DNA of 24,861 bases from Mesostigma viride (taxonomy: Eukaryota; Streptophyta; Mesostigmatophyceae; Mesostigmatales; Mesostigmataceae), in assembly GCA_009746045.1 (NCBI GenBank), contig RPFO01002138.1, positions 1-24,861 of the forward strand. Reading direction: 5' to 3'. Of this stretch, positions 19,540 to 24,861 are shown in pieces (positions within the stretch are counted from its first letter, which is position 1; the number at the start of each line of letters is the position of its first letter). A program made the translations under genes and the position numbers. Below the pieces are notes generated by a model that was not told the origin of the DNA, made no database searches, and saw only the letters and a program-made list of their open reading frames with translations.

Positions 19540-19675
19540 GTGACGCATTCACTAAATTCACCTAGTTTCATCCCATGGCTGCTATGGTTGGGGGCGATCA
19601 CCGCACATTCATTAACAGGCTTTACAAAGGGTACTAATTGGTTTTCAATTATTTATTTCACTTAGATTGCGTCAC
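19540..19675. mobile_element. Candidate small inverted-repeat element with GTGACGCATTC ends
   Basis: GTGACGCATTC (19540-19550) pairs with GATTGCGTCAC (19665-19675), matching at 10 of 11 positions. The ends resemble those of 17962-18289. The 136-bp span has no open frame. It could instead be that 17962 and 19675 are the outer ends of one larger inverted structure enclosing the foldback element. Confidence 0.35.
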
Positions 19676-20592
19676 GCGGGCATAAGTCCTCAGTGGGACT
19701 TGGGAATAAAGGGGCCTACATGATGGCCACACATGAAGCATGTGCAACAAATACACTTGAGGGTGAGATGACAGGTGTACAATAATAGTCTTAGATGAGT
19801 GTAGAATAGTCTGAGCACAATGTAAACCCATAGCGATCATTTAGCGACCATGAGTGCGACCATGAGTGTGAGCCCACCCTGAATGCACCAATTCTTTAAC
19901 AACAACTACGGTATAACAATTGTCCCGAAATGGCTAGCAATATCAAGCGAAGCTACCTGACCGGTCCCAAACAGGCCTGGGGGTCATTGACACACACAAC
20001 TCGGCCGGGTCAATCCTGCACATGGCTACGGCCGGCATGTCGAACTTGTAACCAATTAGGCCTGAATTAAAGGCTCAGCCTAGCAATTACCTCACATGGA
20101 CCACGGACCACCATTTCTAGGCGTGACATGTGGCAACAAAGTTGCATGCACATACTATAGAAGGCACATAAATGGTGTTCATCTCGTTGTATAATGGTCT
20201 ACATTTTTGTATATACTGCCATCCTAGCATCACGGGCCGCATGTCCCAAAGCCAATCGCGAGATGTAGTAGCAATGTACACTATTTCAATCCACTAAAAG
20301 TATTACCTAACACACGTACGCACAAAGCATTACAACAAATGACACATCACTACATTATCACATGCGACACATTATGCTATATATGAAATCCTTCACTTTC
20401 ACTCACGAGATATACAACCAAGTTGATATGCAGAAAGCCATATAGGAAAGGCACGCATTGTTGCAGCGTTCTGTTGCCTTTCCCGACAATTTCATAAGAT
20501 GCTTTCTTGGAAATTTACAGCGACGTATGAGCAGGCAAGGCATGGTAAGCATAGAAGACGAGAGATGGAAGCAGGGTCGGCGCGGGTTGTGT
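19676..20592. other. No gene seen
   Basis: AT-leaning unique sequence. The frames at minus 19658-19840 and minus 20403-20720 have no recognisable motif and no supporting context. Confidence 0.4.
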
Positions 20593-20616
20593 GGGTGGGT
20601 GGGTGGGGTGGGGGGG
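20593..20616 (+). other. G-quadruplex motif
   Basis: GGGTGGGTGGGTGGGG followed by TGGGGGGG: at least four runs of three or more G with single-base loops, the arrangement expected to form a stable intramolecular quadruplex. No neighbouring gene is defined. Confidence 0.7.
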
Positions 20617-21278
20617 AGGCATAAGGCAGGATGGTCGATCAGGAGGGGAGGGAGAAAGTGGGGCTGGTATGACCCAGCGCTTTCAGACGAGAAAACGCCC
20701 GTTCTCAGGTAAGCGTACATCCATAATGTCTTCCGTCATTCGTCGACCACGCCAACGGGTTTCAGGAGGGGAAAAAAGCTTAGCCTGCTTTTATTGTGAC
20801 TAGTAAGACCAGGCTTGACAATACTCTTTAAGCTTACAGGTATGAATCCCAGGGACGTAAAAGGTTCGTCGTCTCAATTTACCTTCGGACCTTACGACCA
20901 ATTATACCTTGGGCAAACATCCAAATGCCTTTTGTAAGACCGGCGCGACCCATGCAAGGAGTAATAGCGGTATTAGGACGAGACCATAGCAACACTAGCT
21001 AAAGGCCTAAATATTAGAACACACCCGGCACTCAAGTCTGCACTACGTTTCCGTGGCCATACTAATAAAGGGCGGGCTAGCTTGACTTCGCGTTCCCTAA
21101 CACTGCACCCGGTAATTCCTTTTCTCAGAGAAATAATTCCTCAATGTGCTAGGTAGTCACAGTGAAGTGCCATTGTGTTGAAGTCCGTATGCCGGGCAGC
21201 ATGCACGCCATCGGCCCTGTTTCCCGCGCTAATTCGTGTGCCGGCCCGGCGCGGCTTGTCTGGGCGCGTCGGATTTTA
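20617..21278. other. No gene seen
   Basis: Unique sequence without a supported coding region or clear repeat. It becomes GC-rich from about 21180 toward the dispersed repeat. Confidence 0.35.
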
Positions 21279-21357
21279 GTGCGGTATTGGCCCGGACCCC
21301 CGCACTCGCCCCCGCACAAGAGTTTTCTTCATCCTGGCCCGAATAGGAGCTTCCCAC
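21279..21357 (-). repeat. Dispersed repeat, minus-orientation copy
   Basis: Reverse complement of 14622-14702, with 43 identical bases at 21310-21352. Read on the minus strand it carries the same MKKTLVRGRVR frame. The inner flank diverges soon after CCGCACT. Confidence 0.85.
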
Positions 21358-21477
21358 GACGTTTTGTCTGGCGATAAAATCCTGCAGTCGTCGTCACAGC
21401 AGCCCGCGGACTGGGTCGGTGTCAGCTGGCAGCATTGGGATACTGCTCTATCTAATGCCGATGGCATCGACTGGTAC

Positions 21478-22245
21478 TTAACGCCGGCTTGCGGCCACCG
21501 CACGGCGCACCAGGGCCGCACATGTGTACTTTACGCGCGGGAGCAGGGCGGGAGACAGTTTTCCTTGAGCGTACGTGTGCCTACCCGCGAGGCTACACGA
21601 TGTTACGCGTGTTGGCGAGATCAGTGACGGGGGTGTGAAAGAGCTAATTAGTGCCGCATACGTGCGTAGCAACACGCAGCGAATCCCACGTCGGCTAGCA
21701 CCTCTCAACCATATATTGTGACCATAGTTCACAGAGCCTAATTCGGCTGAGTCGGCGTCTATGTGAACATCTGATAGTTGGGCATGTGTAGACACAATGC
21801 TGCAGAACTGAACGACTTTATGGGATTTTGCTGAACGATGAGCTGCTATCTCCAATTCTAGCACTGAGATATGTATCGCCACAAGGTACGATGTGGGCGG
21901 TAATTTGCATTCCGTAAATTTCGACTGGTTGGAGTTAGTTATCTGTAGAATTATGTTCACTCGGCGAGCCAAGAGAATTAGCCATGGATACATCTCCTGT
22001 ATGCATTCGTGGGTGTTATCTAATGCCTTTTGCTGCTTATAATAATATACGCTTTTTATGGTTCCACTTGGGTACTTCGTTAACACGCTCCGTGTCGCAG
22101 TTGAGCGCGCTGAGCGCACAACACATCGGCTACTTCCGAGGCTTGCAAGCAATTCTGTGTTCTGGCCATCTAACCGCGGACGTCTGGGGACAGCAAGCAA
22201 ACGGCAGAAGCGTATGGAGGGAATGGTGTTCGACAGGCGCGACAC
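21478..22245 (-). CDS. Hypothetical 255-codon frame, unknown
   Basis: This is the longest open frame in the window that is not made of simple repeats, running on the minus strand from ATG at 22245 to 21478. The predicted protein is rich in Ser, Arg and Leu, with a moderately hydrophobic centre (YPWLILLARRVNIILQI) and an Arg/Ala-rich end. I see no domain, signal peptide or catalytic motif, and amino-acid use looks close to random translation. For random DNA with equal base use, a rough estimate makes a frame this long unlikely in 25 kb (about 0.01 expected), which is why it is listed. Shorter plus-strand frames (21984-22292, 22058-22312) overlap it. Confidence 0.22.
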   Translation of the reverse strand: MSRLSNTIPSIRFCRLLAVPRRPRLDGQNTELLASLGSSRCVVRSARSTATRSVLTKYPSGTIKSVYYYKQQKALDNTHECIQEMYPWLILLARRVNIILQITNSNQSKFTECKLPPTSYLVAIHISVLELEIAAHRSAKSHKVVQFCSIVSTHAQLSDVHIDADSAELGSVNYGHNIWLRGASRRGIRCVLLRTYAALISSFTPPSLISPTRVTSCSLAGRHTYAQGKLSPALLPRVKYTCAALVRRAVAASRR

Positions 22246-22589
22246 GAGGATTATTTGGTGGTTTCAAAGTAGGTTACACGGGGGCTGTGTGAACCCGATG
22301 CAGCGATACTGACCAGAAACTACTGTGGTGGTCTAGAAGCAGATGCTGGTGCGATCGGCCATCCGTCGTGCACGTAGCTTGGTAAAGCAGATAATCTACT
22401 GTGTTATACTTTTTGGTAGGTTTACGGTGCCCCGTGTGTTTAACATGTGGGACTGTGGCTAGTGTGCCTGTATGCGCTAGGTATCATTAGGATGCCCCTG
22501 GTGAAGCAGGTAGAGCTACAGCTCTTCTCTCAAACAAGCACGCTTGTACAGAATGGTCTTCTGCTCCAGTCGCTATCCTCCAATCTCCC
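22246..22589. other. No gene seen
   Basis: Unique sequence between the unknown minus-strand frame and the CT-rich repeat. Nothing recognisable. Confidence 0.35.
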
Positions 22590-22742
22590 CAACCCCTTCC
22601 TCCTCCTCCTCCCCCAAACCCAATCCCTCCCTCCTCCTCCCTCCTCTCCCCAAACCCAATCCCTTCCTCCCTCCCTCCCTCCCCCAAACCAATCCTTCCT
22701 TCCTCCCTTCCTCCCTGCCCCTTCCTTCCTTACCCCTTCCTG
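22590..22742. repeat. CT-rich repeat punctuated by CCCAAACCCAAT words
   Basis: A pyrimidine-rich stretch in which CCCCAAACCCAATCCC recurs. The AAA positions are at 22616, 22652 and 22686, giving periods of 36 and 34 bp, separated by CCT/CCCT words. The third copy is slightly altered (CCAAACCAATCC). A shorter CCCCAACCCC precedes it at about 22587. Confidence 0.8.
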
Positions 22743-22956
22743 CAAATGTTTTTGGAAGCCCTCCACGTTGACGCTGCCCTGGACTGGGCGCAACACCAGG
22801 GGAGGCGCTACCATGCAACGACGTGTGTTTGGAAAATCCTGTGGTGATGGCTGCTTGTGAAGTACCAGAGTCCATCTCCCACCCACCCTCTCACCCACCC
22901 CCTGCCGCCAATTCCCGTACCCACTTACTCACTCGCCTGCCCATTCTCCTCACTGC

Positions 22957-22989
22957 CCCCTGGACTGCCCCTGGACTGCCCCTGGACTG
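22957..22989 (+). repeat. Three exact 11-bp repeats
   Basis: CCCCTGGACTG occurs at 22957-22967, 22968-22978 and 22979-22989, without interruption or error. Confidence 0.92.
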
Positions 22990-23104
22990 ACGAGGCTAGT
23001 TTTAAGTGGGGTGCGCATTTGCCAACACTCTCCCTTGCGCCGTGCCCGCTCCTCCGGTCAGGTGCGCGTTTATGTGAGAATCTCTCTCGCACCGCTTCTG
23101 ATGT

Positions 23105-23165
23105 GTCAGCATCAGACGCTTCTGATGCTGACTCAAGAGGCGCGTCTGATGTTTGGGCGCCTCTT
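23105..23165. other. Two neighbouring perfect hairpins in a TCTGATG-rich patch
   Basis: First stem GTCAGCATCAGA (23105-23116) with TCTGATGCTGAC (23121-23132), loop CGCT. Second stem AAGAGGCGC (23135-23143) with GCGCCTCTT (23157-23165), a 13-nt loop. Only two bases separate them. The patch holds four direct copies of TCTGAT and one inverted copy between about 23096 and 23170. In the plus frame open at 22857-23237 it reads as a Ser/Asp/Ala-rich string (SDVSASDASDADS), so a coding tandem repeat is an alternative, though that frame is otherwise unrecognised. Confidence 0.75.
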
Positions 23166-23522
23166 CTGATTTTTCATGTTCCTACTGGAAGCGCGGTGGG
23201 GCTTTGCGCGCGTTGGTTCCAACCCGGTTGCTTGTAAACTCACATGTTTGCCCCCCTGTGCTGGTTCTGTCGTCATCGCGCGGCGTCCGCATGGACCACT
23301 GTCGTTGCATCACATGAATCGTTGTCACTGCACGGCGCAGGCCAAGGACGCGGGGGAGGTTGCGGCGGAGCGGCGGCGGATGTGAGTGCCGTATTTAACG
23401 AATATGATTCGTCTTCATCTTGTGCCTCTATCTATCTTCCCGTGAACAAATTGCTCCTCCATCTTGTTCCTGTGATGTTCTGGTGACTTGCGGAAGTTTC
23501 CATCGTTTATACATATACACTG
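23166..23522. other. No gene recognised
   Basis: The plus-strand frames 23176-23385 and 23244-23486 overlap in a GC-rich stretch (GGAGGTTGCGGCGGAGCGGC near 23355). They show no family signature. Confidence 0.3.
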
Positions 23523-23880
23523 TACGACTACGGCTACGACTACGACTACGACTACGACTACGACTACGTACGGCTACGACTACGACTACGACTACCGACT
23601 ACGACTACGACTACGACTACGACTACTACTGCGACTGCGACTACGACTACGACTACGACTACGACTACGACTACGACTACGACTAGACTACGACTACGAC
23701 TACGACTACGACTACGACTACGACTCGACTACGACTACGACTACGACTACGACTACGACTACGACTACGACTACGACTACGACTACGACTACGACTACGA
23801 CTACGACTACGACTACGACTACGACTACGACTACGACTACGACTACGACTACGACTACAACTACGACTACGACTACGACT
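23523..23880. repeat. Hexanucleotide array (TACGAC)n, about 60 copies
   Basis: Nearly continuous TACGAC/CTACGA repeats. Early units are interrupted by TACGGC (about 23530, 23570), a CTGCGACTGCGAC patch near 23628 and single-base slips (CTACCGACT, GACTAGACT, GACTCGACT). The longest clean run is about 23729-23857, broken by one CAACTA at about 23859. Because six is a multiple of three, frames stay open across the array (Tyr-Asp, Thr, Leu-Arg on plus; Val and Arg-Ser on minus), and only the TCG-TAG frame is closed. The long frames reported here are therefore repeat artefacts. Confidence 0.97.
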
Positions 23881-24199
23881 ATGTCTTTAGTGTAACTGTG
23901 TATCGTCTGAATTATTTTTAAATTATTAGTCCGAGACAACCAGCACCGGCTCCTGTTGTATACATTTGCCCATCACGGCTGCATCCCACGGGTTTGGGGG
24001 CTAACCCATGCAGTTTCGATGTACCCAGCCAAGCTCCCCGATGGGCATGCAGCCGTCACGCATGCCTGAAGATTTTGTTGTTCCTTGTTTTTGGCTGGCT
24101 GTCCTTTCTTGCTGAGATTCCAATGGTTCGTGCCTCACTTGTGTGCCACTCTGATTTCCATCATCCATCATTCTCAACAAATATACACATTGGGTATCG
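23881..24199. other. No gene recognised
   Basis: Unique sequence after the hexamer array. The plus-strand frame 23994-24248 begins with a hydrophobic stretch (ILLFLVFGWLSFLAEI) but ends inside the ATT microsatellite and shows no family match by eye. Confidence 0.3.
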
Positions 24200-24312
24200 T
24201 TTATTATTATTAATGTTATTATTAATATTATTATTATCATTATTATGATTAATATTATTATTATTTCACTTCATTTCATTTGATTTCTTTGACTTGATTT
24301 TATTTATTTTCA
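24200..24312. repeat. AT-rich microsatellite: (ATT)n grading into ATTTC-like words
   Basis: Interrupted TTA/ATT repeats from 24200 to about 24266, then CATTTCATTTGATTTC-type pentamers to about 24312. A run of 11 G follows at 24325-24335. Confidence 0.85.
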
Positions 24313-24531
24313 TGGTTATTGGGAGGGGGGGGGGGTCTATTTATGTGGTTTCAAACTGTTTCTGCACCAATAGCTTCACAAGGCGGCCACCATCAGTATG
24401 AGCCGTTATTCTCTGCTCCTGGTGCAGCACCCGCTGTACTACATTGCCAGGGAGATGCCGTCCAGTTTGTTGCCAGCACAATGCTAGGCCATACACGCGG
24501 TCACTCGTTCATGTGTATATTCATTCATCCG

Positions 24532-24861
24532 TTCCTTTCTTCTCCTCCCTCCCTCTCCCTCCCTCCCTCCCTCCTCCCTCCTCCCTCCTCCTCCTCCCTC
24601 CCTCCCTCTCCTCCTCTCCCTCCCTCCTCCCTCCCCTCTCCTCCCCTCTCCCCCTCCTCCTCCCTCCCCTCCCTCCCTCCCCTCCCTCCTCCCTCCCTCC
24701 CTCCTCCTCCTCCTCCCTCCTCCTCCTCCTCCCTCTCCCCCTCCCTCCCTCCCCCTCCTCCTCCTCCCTCCTCCTCCCTCCTCCCTCCTCCCTCCCTCTC
24801 TCCCCTCTCCCTCCTCCCTCCTCCCTCCTCCCTCCCTCCCTCCTCCTCCTCCCTCCTCCCT
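24532..24861. repeat. Second polypyrimidine tract of CCT/CCCT units, open at the right edge
   Basis: All 330 bases from 24532 to the end of the window are C or T on the plus strand. The irregular CCT/CCCT wording is the same as in the tract at 15987, and the tract continues beyond the window. Confidence 0.96.

Noticed and set aside
22611-22730. Interstitial telomere tract
   Set aside because: CCCAAACCCAAT words are too few, spaced 34-36 bp apart and not tandem, so they do not form a telomeric array.
22447-22898. Pro/Ser/Leu-rich and Gly/Glu/Arg-rich frames on both strands
   Set aside because: They mostly translate the CT-rich repeat at 22590-22742, with frames open on both strands at once.
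23420-23939. Poly-Thr, Tyr-Asp, Leu-Arg and Val open frames
   Set aside because: Translations of the TACGAC hexamer array in several frames, with no independent coding evidence.

Overview
The window looks like nuclear DNA of a eukaryote, possibly an alga, another protist or a plant. It has no bacterial operon, ribosome-binding-site or tRNA structure, it carries very long simple-sequence and satellite arrays and small foldback/MITE-like elements, and the one recognisable protein remnant is a TIR domain whose layout (HTW...GR-NH-R...TWFDEE...FVT-RYM...NC--EF) I associate with algal and protist TIR proteins. The species cannot be named from this sequence.

Layout. 1-9302 is the right-hand part of a 64-bp satellite array that runs off the left edge, with about 145-150 copies, several unit variants and higher-order repeats. 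9303-9862 is unique flank. 9863-10369 is a TIR-domain gene broken by about nine reading-frame changes. 10370-13540 is mostly unique DNA with short open frames, one of them (12493-12933) interrupted by a single TGA. 13541-14404 is a nest of small foldback elements ending in a 328-bp MITE-like element. 14622-14702 and 21279-21357 are inverted copies of one dispersed repeat. Just inside the first lie two E2F-like sites and a short ATG frame. 15987-17179 is a 1.2-kb almost pure pyrimidine tract followed by a 33-nt alternating purine-pyrimidine run. 17962-19675 is a cluster of inverted repeats: a foldback element with arms of about 180-196 bp, two abutting perfect hairpins and two GTGACGCA-ended candidates. 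19676-22589 is largely featureless apart from a G-quadruplex motif and a 255-codon minus-strand frame of unknown meaning. 22590-24861 holds CT-rich repeats, an 11-bp triplet repeat, paired hairpins, a 358-bp hexanucleotide array, an ATT repeat and a second CT tract that runs off the right edge.

Two points govern how the window should be read. First, most long open frames here are by-products of repeats: a strand without T cannot contain a stop codon, and the hexamer array is open in five of six frames. Second, single-base losses are very common in the satellite, and the TIR gene shows frame changes at a similar density. This fits a long-read assembly with residual indel errors, so 'pseudogene' and 'degenerate repeat' calls are provisional. 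I see no convincing intact protein-coding gene and no defined multi-gene system. The most distinctive items are the broken TIR gene, the inverted-repeat cluster at 18.3-19.7 kb and the higher-order organisation of the satellite.
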